A stretch of DNA of 18,512 nt from JBARRS01 sp049644345. GTDB taxonomy: Bacteria; Actinomycetota; Thermoleophilia; Gaiellales; Gaiellaceae. Below, piece by piece: positions 13,329 to 18,512 of this stretch. The notes beneath the pieces are model-generated. The model did not search any database, was not told where the DNA came from, and worked only from the letters and a program-made list of their open reading frames with translations. A program made the translations under genes and the position numbers. Numbering within the stretch: position 1 is the first letter of the stretch; each line of letters begins with the position of its first letter. The DNA is taken from assembly GCA_049644345.1 (NCBI GenBank), contig JBARRS010000222.1, positions 1-18,512 of the forward strand, written 5' to 3'.

Positions 13329-14092
13329 AGACGCTGGCCGTCGCACAGGGGGTCGCTTGGCGGACGCTCCACAACGTCTTCACCAACCCGTCGCTGCTGA
13401 TCCCCTCGCTGATCTTCCCGCTCTTTTTCTTCACCGCCTTCGCGGGCGGCCTCTCGCGCGTGCGCGACGTCCCAGGCTTCGATTACCCACTCGGGTACAC
13501 GGCGTTCCAGTTTGCCTTCGTGATGCTCCAGTCGGCCGCCTTCGGCGGCGTCTTCACGGGTTTCGGGATCGCTCGTGACTTCGAGACCGGCTTTGCGCGG
13601 CGGCTGATGCTGGCGGCACCGAACCGCGTCGGCATCGTGCTCGGCTACGGAGCCGCGGCGCTGATTCGGTGGCTCTTCACGGCCGCCGTCGTCACCGGTG
13701 TCGCGTTCGCCGTCGGGATGAAGGTCGGCGGCAGCGGGATCGACCTCTTCGGGCTCTACGCGCTCGCGCTGCTCCTGAACATTGCTGCCTTGCTGTGGGC
13801 CTCGGGTGTCGCGATGCGGCTCCGGACGATGCAGGCCGGGCCCGTGATGCAGATGCCCGTCTTCCTCGTCCTTTTCTTCGCGCCTGTCTACGTGCCGCTA
13901 TCGCTGCTCAAGGGTTGGATCCACGCCGTCGCCGTCGTCAACCCGTTGACTCGCGTGCTCGAGGCCGGCCGCGGCTACCTCGCCGGCTCGCCCACTCAGG
14001 TCGGGGCGGCTTTCGGAGCCGCGCTCGCGCTGGCAGTGGTCTTCTCGCTGTGGGCTCTGCGCGGCCTTCGAAGCGCCGAAACCGCAGGCTAG
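13325..14092 (+). CDS. ABC-2 type permease (DrrB-like), second of two
   Basis: A 255-residue permease, similar in plan to its neighbour but diverged in sequence, so the transporter is probably a heterodimeric permease pair with one ATPase type. It has about six helices (~24-42, 58-80, 105-130, 140-163, 174-192, 225-246), the coupling motif DFETGFARRLMLAAPNR (~85-101) and VVNPLTRVLEAGRGYL (~204-219). The start is the ATG at 13325, which overlaps the preceding stop as ATGA; an in-frame GTG at 13298 would lie inside the first permease and is not needed. A 7-bp hairpin lies just beyond its TAG stop, which closes the operon. Confidence 0.92.
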   Translation: MKTLAVAQGVAWRTLHNVFTNPSLLIPSLIFPLFFFTAFAGGLSRVRDVPGFDYPLGYTAFQFAFVMLQSAAFGGVFTGFGIARDFETGFARRLMLAAPNRVGIVLGYGAAALIRWLFTAAVVTGVAFAVGMKVGGSGIDLFGLYALALLLNIAALLWASGVAMRLRTMQAGPVMQMPVFLVLFFAPVYVPLSLLKGWIHAVAVVNPLTRVLEAGRGYLAGSPTQVGAAFGAALALAVVFSLWALRGLRSAETAG

Positions 14093-14101
14093 CCGCGTAT
14101 C

Positions 14102-14121
14102 CGTCCGGTCGATTCCGGACG
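14102..14121 (+). terminator. Hairpin after the ABC exporter operon
   Basis: CGTCCGG (14102-14108) and CCGGACG (14115-14121) form a perfect 7-bp stem with a TCGATT loop, 9 nt past the second permease stop. ATT follows but no real U-tract. Probable terminator of the exporter operon. Confidence 0.55.
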
Positions 14122-14156
14122 ATTCGGCACGGGGAACATCGACTCAGGGAGGCTCG

Positions 14157-14813
14157 ATGACTTTGAGATGGTGGGACCGCTGGGGTCCCTTGGCAGGTGC
14201 GCTCTCGGTCGCTGGGTTCGTGATCGCATTCGCAATCGCCGGGAACTCGCCGAACACAGACTCGAGCGACGCGAAGATCGTCTCCTATTACGCAAAGCAT
14301 TCGCACCAGGTGAGCAACATCGTCGGCTATTTCATCTTCCTCGCCGCCATCGTGTTCTTGGTGCTGTTCTTCTCCGTTCTGCGCTCCAAGCTCGTCGCCG
14401 CCGAGGGCGGGGCGGGCTGGCTGGGCTCGCTCGCTTTCGGATCGGGAGTCGCGAGTGCTGCCCTCTGGATTGCGGCGATCATTTGCTTTACCGGTCCGGC
14501 GTTCGCTACGAATGACACCGCCAAGTTCCACCTCGATGCGAACACCTTCCGGCTCGTCGGGGACATGGGCTACACCTTCTGGGTCGCTGCGGTGGTCGTA
14601 TCGGCCCTGGTCGTCTGGTCGACATCGGCCGTCGCGCTACGTACCGGGCTGCTGCCACGCTGGTTCGGGTGGCTCGGCGTGGTGATCGGCGCGATCAACC
14701 TGCTCGCGGTCTTCTTCATCCCGGCGTTCATCTACTGGGGCTGGCTCCTCGTCGCCTCGGTGTTTCTGGCCTGGCGGCCCGCTGCGCGGACGTCTGCGGC
14801 GCCCGCTGTCTAG
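14157..14813 (+). CDS. Six-helix integral membrane protein of unknown function
   Basis: A 218-residue membrane protein. Predicted helices are ~11-29, 53-74, 90-113, 139-161, 169-188 and 190-206, with a conserved-looking extracytoplasmic loop after helix 1 (NSPNTDSSDAKIVSYYAKHSH) that resembles the DUF4386-like actinobacterial membrane proteins; this is a resemblance in style, not a firm family call. No catalytic motif is visible. The ATG has GGGAGG 5 nt upstream, so it is a canonical leadered gene, unlike several neighbours. It is flanked on both sides by hairpins (14102-14121 and 14823-14856) and is therefore probably monocistronic, separate from the ABC exporter operon in front of it. Confidence 0.75.
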   Translation: MTLRWWDRWGPLAGALSVAGFVIAFAIAGNSPNTDSSDAKIVSYYAKHSHQVSNIVGYFIFLAAIVFLVLFFSVLRSKLVAAEGGAGWLGSLAFGSGVASAALWIAAIICFTGPAFATNDTAKFHLDANTFRLVGDMGYTFWVAAVVVSALVVWSTSAVALRTGLLPRWFGWLGVVIGAINLLAVFFIPAFIYWGWLLVASVFLAWRPAARTSAAPAV

Positions 14814-14822
14814 ATCGATTCA

Positions 14823-14856
14823 GGGCCGGGTCTTGTGCGTATGCAAGGCCCGGCCC
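14823..14856 (+). terminator. 12-bp hairpin terminator
   Basis: GGGCCGGGTCTT (14823-14834) pairs with AAGGCCCGGCCC (14845-14856) with a single G-U wobble and a 10-nt loop, starting 9 nt after the stop of the six-helix protein. It is strong in GC but lacks a U-tract. A TTG that could extend the next gene lies inside the stem, which argues against that longer start. Confidence 0.7.
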
Positions 14857-14864
14857 GGCATGCC

Positions 14865-14870
14865 TAGACT
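14865..14870 (+). promoter_or_regulatory. Putative -10 box of leaderless transcript
   Basis: TAGACT lies 7 nt before the GTG at 14878 and directly after the palindrome GGCATGCC (14857-14864). There is no -35 match and no Shine-Dalgarno. The position supports GTG 14878 as start. Confidence 0.45.
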
Positions 14871-14877
14871 CGGCGCT

Positions 14878-15513
14878 GTGGCCGACTGGACCACGATCTC
14901 GGCGCTGGCCACCGCAGGGGGAACGCTCGTGCTGGCGGGGGCGACCTACGCCTCGGTGAAGTCTGCCAACCGCGCCTCACGCCTGGCGGAGCGGTCGCTC
15001 TTGGCCGGCCTGCGTCCGGTGTTGATGCCCTCACGGCTCGACGACGAGCCCCAGAAGATCGGCTTCGCGGACGGAAAGTGGGTCGTCGCCGCTGGCGGCT
15101 GCGGTGTCGCGGAGGCAGGCGACCAGGCGATCTACCTGGCGCTGTCGCTGCGGAACGTCGGCACGGGGATCGCCGTGCTTCACGGCTGGCTCTTTTATCC
15201 GGAGCGCGTTCTGAGCGGAGATCGCCGGCCACCGCCGCCCGAGGATTTCCGGCGTCTGACCCGCGACCTCTACGTTCCTGTCTCCGACACCGGCTTCTGG
15301 CAAGGGGCGTTTCGCGACCCGGAAGAAGCCGAGTTCGCTGCTGCGCGAGCGGCGATCGAGGCGCGGGAGCAGGTAATGGTCGATCTGCTCTACGGCGACC
15401 ACGAGGGCGGTCAGCGGGTGATCAGTCGGTTCCTGTTCTCGCCGCGCGACGACGGAGCGTGGATCGCATCGGCGGCTCGGCACTGGAACATCGACCGCGA
15501 AGACCCGAGGTAG
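14878..15513 (+). CDS. Single-helix membrane-anchored protein of unknown function
   Basis: About 211 residues from GTG 14878. One membrane helix near the N-terminus (ISALATAGGTLVLAGATYAS, ~7-26) is followed by a basic stretch (KSANRASRLAERSLLAGLRP), putting the bulk of the protein in the cytoplasm. The soluble part is mixed alpha/beta (for example QAIYLALSLRNVGTGIAVLHGW and VMVDLLYGDHEGGQRVISRF, quoted in part) and ends with WNIDREDPR. Many actinobacteria carry similar anchored proteins with an ERSLLAGLRP-type segment, but no function is recognised. The next gene starts 1 nt after its stop, so the two are probably co-transcribed. Confidence 0.7.
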   Translation: MADWTTISALATAGGTLVLAGATYASVKSANRASRLAERSLLAGLRPVLMPSRLDDEPQKIGFADGKWVVAAGGCGVAEAGDQAIYLALSLRNVGTGIAVLHGWLFYPERVLSGDRRPPPPEDFRRLTRDLYVPVSDTGFWQGAFRDPEEAEFAAARAAIEAREQVMVDLLYGDHEGGQRVISRFLFSPRDDGAWIASAARHWNIDREDPR

Positions 15514-15514
15514 C

Positions 15515-15886
15515 GTGAGCGGCCGCTGCCATCTCGTCTACGCGCTCGCCCCGGCCGGCACGACCCCACGGGAGGCGAACGACCGCCTCAACGAGTACGT
15601 CGCCGACCGCAGCCGCGGCCTCGCGGTCTGGCACGATCACTTCGTCGGCGATCGTGGTGGAGCGGTGGTGCTCGAGGTGCGCACCGAGCAGGAACACGCC
15701 ATGCTCTCCGATCCGGGCCCGCTGACGGGGTGGCGGCTGGACGTGCATCCATTGACGTACTCGCTCACCGCGGTCGGCTTCGCCGCCCTGACCCCGTTCA
15801 CGCTCGAGCGTTACTCGGGTGTGAGCCTCGATGAGCTCACCGCGGCGGAGACCGACGATCCCCGCTATTGGTGGCGCAACGGCTGA
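15515..15886 (+). CDS. Small soluble protein of unknown function
   Basis: A 123-residue cytoplasmic protein that starts with a GTG 1 nt after the previous stop, in a probable two-gene operon. The first ~70 residues alternate strand and helix (CHLVYALAPAG, REANDRLNEYVADR, LAVWHDHFVGDRGGAVVLEV), which suggests a ferredoxin-like or dimeric alpha/beta-barrel fold; that is inference. The His-Asp-His cluster in WHDHF could bind a metal or act in catalysis. The C-terminal part ends YWWRNG. The last 22 bases overlap the 3' end of the convergent membrane-protein gene. No family is recognised with confidence. Confidence 0.6.
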   Translation: MSGRCHLVYALAPAGTTPREANDRLNEYVADRSRGLAVWHDHFVGDRGGAVVLEVRTEQEHAMLSDPGPLTGWRLDVHPLTYSLTAVGFAALTPFTLERYSGVSLDELTAAETDDPRYWWRNG

Positions 15887-16398
15887 AGATCGCGCTCGCC
15901 CTCGTCTGGAGGGACGAGCCGATTGTTCTCGATCGTGAATCCGGCCGCCTGCAAGAACGGCCGCGCGACCTCGACGGCGTGGGCGAGGTTGGTCGCCATC
16001 CAGAAACACAGCGCGGCGAGCGGGAGCTCGACGAGCGCCGCCTCCAAGCCGGCCTGAGCGATATCGCCCGCCGCGCGCGAGGTGAGGACGTCGAACCACG
16101 CGTCGCAGACGAGAAGCGTCCCTGTGACTGCCGCGGTCACCTCGGCGAACGGCGATCGCCGCGCGACCGCGACAGCGGTGGTTGCGAGCGCGAGCCCCAG
16201 ACCGATGTCGAAGCCTCCCCAGGCCAGCTGCCAGTGATTGGCCACGTAATGGCGAGGAAGCGTGAAGAACAGAAACGCCGTCCACGGGAACAACACGACC
16301 GCGCACAGCAGGAAGGCCGGAGCGATCCAGGGCGGAACGAGCCATTGCCCGCGTCCCTTGCGGACAGCCGCTCGGGCGCGCAACTCAAGCGCACTCAT
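15865..16398 (-). CDS. Four-helix membrane protein of unknown function
   Basis: A 177-residue membrane protein with helices at ~23-47, 56-79, 84-105 and 119-143, a basic N-terminus (RARAAVRKGRG) and a charged C-terminal tail. The loop after helix 1 (TLPRHYVANHWQLAWGGFD) and the CDAWFDVLTS segment (98-107) contain conserved-looking charged residues within or near the membrane. No known family could be named. The ATG has AGGAGG 4 nt upstream, a strong ribosome site. It lies 50 bp downstream of the DedA gene on the same strand, so co-transcription is possible. Its TAG stop lies within the convergent small gene (22-nt overlap). Confidence 0.72.
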   Translation of the reverse strand: MSALELRARAAVRKGRGQWLVPPWIAPAFLLCAVVLFPWTAFLFFTLPRHYVANHWQLAWGGFDIGLGLALATTAVAVARRSPFAEVTAAVTGTLLVCDAWFDVLTSRAAGDIAQAGLEAALVELPLAALCFWMATNLAHAVEVARPFLQAAGFTIENNRLVPPDEGERDLQPLRHQ

Positions 16399-16448
16399 AT
16401 GTCCTCCTCGCAGCGACGGGTAGAGCCGAGCATGAGTCTAGAGGTGCT

Positions 16449-17039
16449 TCAAAGCCGTCCTTCGACTCGCCGCCGGGCGACACGCAAACCGAACCAGCCG
16501 AGGATGACTGCGGCGATGACACCAGCGGCCGCGTAGAGGCCGTAGCGCTGGATCGCGTTGGCCGCCGCGCTGCCGGCGTAGTAGGCGATCACTCCGACGG
16601 CTGTCGCCCAGACGATGCCCCCGGCGGCGTTCCAGAACAGGAAGCGCCACCAGTGCATGCGCGAGAGGCCCGCGATCCAGGCGATCGTGTACCGGAGAAT
16701 CGAGACGAAGCGCCCGAAGAAGACCGCCTTGCCGCCGTGGCGGGCCATGATCGCCTCGGCGCGGGGGATGACGCGATCGGCGTAACGGTTCAGCCAGCGC
16801 CAACGGTCAAAGAGCGCTCGGCCGCCGAGGCGCCCGATCAGCCAGTAGCCGAGGTTGTCCCCGACGATCGCGCCCGCTGCCGCGACCGCGATCACCGTGA
16901 CGATCGAGTAGTGCCCTGAAGCGGCGAGCACCGCGAACGCGATCAGCGCCGTCTCGCCCGGCAGCGGGATCCCGAACGACTCGATCATCACGACCACGAA
17001 CAGGAGCGGCAATCCGTGGTGGGTGAAGAAGTGCGTCAT
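16449..17039 (-). CDS. DedA-family membrane protein
   Basis: A 196-residue integral membrane protein of the DedA/SNARE-associated superfamily, which in bacteria includes flippases that recycle undecaprenyl phosphate or phospholipids and supports envelope stability. Family features are an N-terminal ESFGIPLPGETALI (20-33) with the acidic residue and re-entrant PLPGE, GDNLGYWLGR-like GDNLGYWLIGR (60-70), FFGRFVSILRYTIAWIAG (107-124) with the conserved arginines, and MHWWRFLFWNAAGGIVW (128-144). Length is normal. The ATG at 17039 has no clear Shine-Dalgarno; TACTCT lies 16 nt upstream and overlaps the promoter of the divergent aminotransferase. Confidence 0.92.
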   Translation of the reverse strand: MTHFFTHHGLPLLFVVVMIESFGIPLPGETALIAFAVLAASGHYSIVTVIAVAAAGAIVGDNLGYWLIGRLGGRALFDRWRWLNRYADRVIPRAEAIMARHGGKAVFFGRFVSILRYTIAWIAGLSRMHWWRFLFWNAAGGIVWATAVGVIAYYAGSAAANAIQRYGLYAAAGVIAAVILGWFGLRVARRRVEGRL

Positions 17040-17055
17040 TTCCGGTCAAACCGGC

Positions 17056-17065
17056 AGAGTAGAGT
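17056..17065. promoter_or_regulatory. Overlapping divergent -10 boxes of the DedA and aminotransferase genes
   Basis: On the plus strand TAGAGT (17060-17065) lies 6 nt before the GTG at 17072. On the minus strand TACTCT (plus 17056-17061) lies 16 nt before the ATG at 17039. The hexamers share two bases, so the two promoters should compete. No -35 boxes are convincing. Confidence 0.35.
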
Positions 17066-17071
17066 CGGCCG

Positions 17072-18268
17072 GTGATCAAGAGAGCAGAGCGGCTCGAGGC
17101 GATCCGGGGCTTCGGCATCGACCGGGTGGCCGCGGCTGCGGAGGAGCCGTCCGTCCATCCGGGACGGCCCGTGCTCCGCATGGAGAACCTCGACACCGAT
17201 CTTCCGCTGCCGCCGGAGGCGGTGGCGGCCACGATCGCCGGCCTCGAGACGCGTGAGGCAAACAGCTGGCTCCCGTTCACCGGCGACCATGCGCTCCGCG
17301 AGGCGATCTCCGACTTCACCGCCGAGCGGACCGGGCACCGCTACGACTCCGAACGCGAGATCGTGATCACGTGCGGCGGTATGGAGGGGCTCTTGAACGT
17401 CCTCCTCGCGACCGTCGACCAGGGCGACGAGGTCGTTGTCACCGATCCGACCTACGCGGGGATCGTCAACAGGATCCACCTGGCAGGGGGCGTTCCCAGA
17501 CTGGCTCCCTTCCGGGTCGCCGACCGCCGGTGGCGGCTCGACCGCGACGCTCTTGCGACCGCGATCACGTCCGCGACAGCCGGCTTTCTCCTCATGAGCC
17601 CCTCCATGCCTTCCGGGGGTGTCTTCGACGAGGAGGACTGGCGCCTCGTCTGCGACCTCTGCCGAGAGCGGGACCTCTTTCTCCTCTACGACGCCGCGAT
17701 GGAGCGAATCCTCTTCGACGGTCGCCCGCTGATCCACCCTCTCCACTCCGAGGGGATGGCCGAGCGGACGATCGTCGTCGGCTCTCTTTCGAAGGAGCAC
17801 CGCATGATCGGCTGGCGCGTCGGTTGGGTCGCCGGCCCGGCTCGGACGATCGCGGACGTCGGCTGGACGCACGTCTACAACACTACGACGCCCGTCGGGA
17901 TTGCAAGGGCCGCCGCCAGGGCAGTGCTGCGCGGAGATCAGCGGCACGTCGCCGAGGCCGTCGCGGAGCTCGAGCGCCGACGAGACGCGATGCTGGCCGC
18001 CCTCCCCGACTGGCCCTTCGTCCGCCCGGGAGGCGGGTGGTCGATGCTTCTGGACGTCGCGGCGCTGGGATTCACCCCGGAGGACGCCTCGCGCCTCTTG
18101 CTCGAAGAAGCGTCGATCGCAGCCACGGGCATGCGCGGGTGGGGCGGTGAGGTGGCAGAGCGCTACGTGCGCTTCGTCTTCAGCGCCGAGCCGGTCGACC
18201 GCCTCGAGACGATTCCCGACCGGCTCGCCGGCGGGCGGCTCGCCTCGGCCGTTGCGGCTCGCGGGTAG
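17072..18268 (+). CDS. PLP-dependent aminotransferase, class I/II (fold type I), with altered cofactor-pocket residues
   Basis: A 398-residue cytoplasmic enzyme of the aspartate aminotransferase superfamily. Visible landmarks are the ITCGGMEGL phosphate-binding turn (99-107), DPTYAG with stacking Tyr128, LLYDAAME with Asp207 for the PLP ring nitrogen, SLSKEHRMIGWRVGW with Schiff-base Lys241 and phosphate Arg249, and YVRFVF with Arg368 as the expected substrate carboxylate arginine. Two usual contacts are changed: NPTG reads MPSG (Met179) and DxxY reads DAAM (Met210). The fold and lysine are intact, so it is probably active, but substrate and reaction (transamination, lyase or racemase) are uncertain. 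The GTG has no Shine-Dalgarno and TAGAGT 6 nt upstream. Confidence 0.9.
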   Translation: MIKRAERLEAIRGFGIDRVAAAAEEPSVHPGRPVLRMENLDTDLPLPPEAVAATIAGLETREANSWLPFTGDHALREAISDFTAERTGHRYDSEREIVITCGGMEGLLNVLLATVDQGDEVVVTDPTYAGIVNRIHLAGGVPRLAPFRVADRRWRLDRDALATAITSATAGFLLMSPSMPSGGVFDEEDWRLVCDLCRERDLFLLYDAAMERILFDGRPLIHPLHSEGMAERTIVVGSLSKEHRMIGWRVGWVAGPARTIADVGWTHVYNTTTPVGIARAAARAVLRGDQRHVAEAVAELERRRDAMLAALPDWPFVRPGGGWSMLLDVAALGFTPEDASRLLLEEASIAATGMRGWGGEVAERYVRFVFSAEPVDRLETIPDRLAGGRLASAVAARG

Positions 18269-18328
18269 CTACCGCCGTTTTCGAAAGAACCACTTGACGC
18301 GCAGGATCTGGAGCAGTCGCTTGAGCAT
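18269..18328 (-). CDS. Possible 19-residue basic amphipathic peptide
   Basis: An ATG-started ORF encodes MLKRLLQILRVKWFFRKRR and ends in TAG. The peptide has eight Lys/Arg residues (plus none acidic) spaced among Leu, Ile, Val, Trp and Phe, a pattern of a membrane-binding helix. Minus-strand TAACCT lies exactly 6 nt before the ATG, the same spacing seen at other leaderless starts in this window. The stop abuts the convergent aminotransferase stop without a gap, in keeping with the tight convergent junctions elsewhere. A 20-codon ORF can arise by chance, so the gene is tentative. Confidence 0.35.
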   Translation of the reverse strand: MLKRLLQILRVKWFFRKRR

Positions 18329-18334
18329 CTCGCC

Positions 18335-18340
18335 AGGTTA
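18335..18340 (-). promoter_or_regulatory. Putative -10 box of the 19-codon ORF
   Basis: Minus-strand TAACCT, 6 nt upstream of the ATG at 18328. Supports a leaderless transcript only by analogy with the other starts here. Confidence 0.25.
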
Positions 18341-18423
18341 GGCCGACCGCATCTCGAGCACAAATAGAGCGCGGTGGCCGGCTACGCGATGGCGAACCTG
18401 CGCGCCGCGGAGGTTCGAAGCCT

Positions 18424-18460
18424 TAGGATCGTTGAGTCTCGCTCACGACCGAGGAGGAGG
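18424..18460 (+). promoter_or_regulatory. -10 box and Shine-Dalgarno of the PhnB/VOC-like gene
   Basis: TAGGAT (18424-18429) is a plausible -10 box, and GAGGAGGAGG (18451-18460) is a strong ribosome site 6 nt before the ATG at 18467. The rest of the 138-bp gap from 18329 shows no gene or clear repeat. Confidence 0.45.
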
Positions 18461-18466
18461 TTGACG

Positions 18467-18512
18467 ATGGCGACGAAGCCGATCCCGGAGGGGTACCACA
18501 CCCTCACGCCGT
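18467..18512 (+). CDS. PhnB-like VOC (glyoxalase-fold) protein, N-terminal fragment
   Basis: Only 15 codons lie inside the window: MATKPIPEGYHTLTP. The KPIPEGYHT(L/V)TPY opening is highly characteristic of PhnB-like proteins of the vicinal-oxygen-chelate superfamily, which are soluble dimeric glyoxalase-fold proteins of varied or unknown activity. The ATG follows a strong Shine-Dalgarno (GAGGAGGAGG) at 6 nt. Nothing downstream can be checked because the window ends. Confidence 0.7.
   Translation, partial: MATKPIPEGYHTLTP

Noticed and set aside
14833..14877. Longer start (TTG 14833) for the anchored protein
   Set aside because: The TTG lies in the stem of a 12-bp hairpin, and the added residues (MCVCKARPGMPRLGA) do not look like a signal or leader. 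GTG 14878 has the -10 box at leaderless spacing.
18278..18289. 12-base match on the minus strand (GTTCTTTCGAAA) to the arsR-like operator region at 9211-9222
   Set aside because: Only half of the palindrome is shared and it lies in the end of the 19-codon ORF. Twelve-base matches are expected by chance in a window of this size.
18381..18430. T-arm-like GGTTCGAAGCC suggesting a tRNA gene
   Set aside because: The flanking bases do not form a 5-bp T stem, and no D-arm, anticodon arm or acceptor pairing is found.
1..18512. CRISPR arrays, insertion sequences, integrases, toxin-antitoxin pairs, phage genes, replication origin
   Set aside because: No spaced direct repeats, transposase or integrase motifs, or DnaA-box clusters were found by reading both strands.

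Overview
The window is strongly GC-rich, codes densely on both strands, and carries actinobacterial-type regulators, an actinobacterial-style RTX/BNR secreted protein, a DrrA-like exporter and several start codons that look leaderless. The best guess is a high-GC actinobacterium, possibly of the Thermoleophilia/Gaiellales type. The phylum is inferred from style, not from a marker gene. No rRNA, tRNA, IS element, phage gene or CRISPR array was recognised.

Layout. Positions 1-1172 (-) hold a DHA2-type MFS drug exporter that runs off the left edge. Divergent to it, 1349-2359 (+), is a stand-alone CbbX/SpoVK-like AAA+ ATPase. Its stop codon interlocks with that of a convergent secreted RTX/BNR beta-propeller protein (2356-3999, -). 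Next on the minus strand is a three-gene signalling operon: a membrane-anchored DUF5666-like protein, an OmpR-type response regulator and a sensor kinase (6601 down to 4087), ending at an 11-bp hairpin. Then comes a MarR-MFS pair (8387 down to 6670) and an orphan protein with a GspE-N-like domain (9002 down to 8433). An ArsR-like regulator and an MFS exporter (9241-11054, +) follow. A MarR gene (11508 down to 11056) is divergent from a DrrA-like ATPase with two ABC-2 permeases (11572-14092, +). From 14157 the genes are less well understood: a six-helix membrane protein, a single-helix membrane-anchored protein, a small soluble protein, a four-helix membrane protein (-) and a DedA-family protein (-). 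The window ends with a fold-type I aminotransferase (+), a possible 19-residue basic peptide (-) and the first codons of a PhnB/VOC-like protein (+).

How the parts fit. The dominant theme is export under local one-component control. Three regulator-exporter modules (MarR+MFS, ArsR+MFS, MarR+ABC) lie close together beside a fourth exporter. Each regulator has a clear inverted repeat in or beside its own promoter, so ligand-released repression of the linked pump is the natural reading. The two-component operon adds an envelope-sensing input. All six within-operon junctions that overlap do so by exactly 4 nt (NTGA), which suggests translational coupling. Several promoter-proximal genes have a TANNNT -10 box only 6-10 nt before the start codon and no Shine-Dalgarno, the signature of leaderless mRNAs. 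No obviously new defence or biosynthetic system is visible. The most unusual items are the RTX/BNR fusion, the aminotransferase with altered cofactor contacts, the orphan GspE-N protein, the probable CTG start and the 19-codon ORF.
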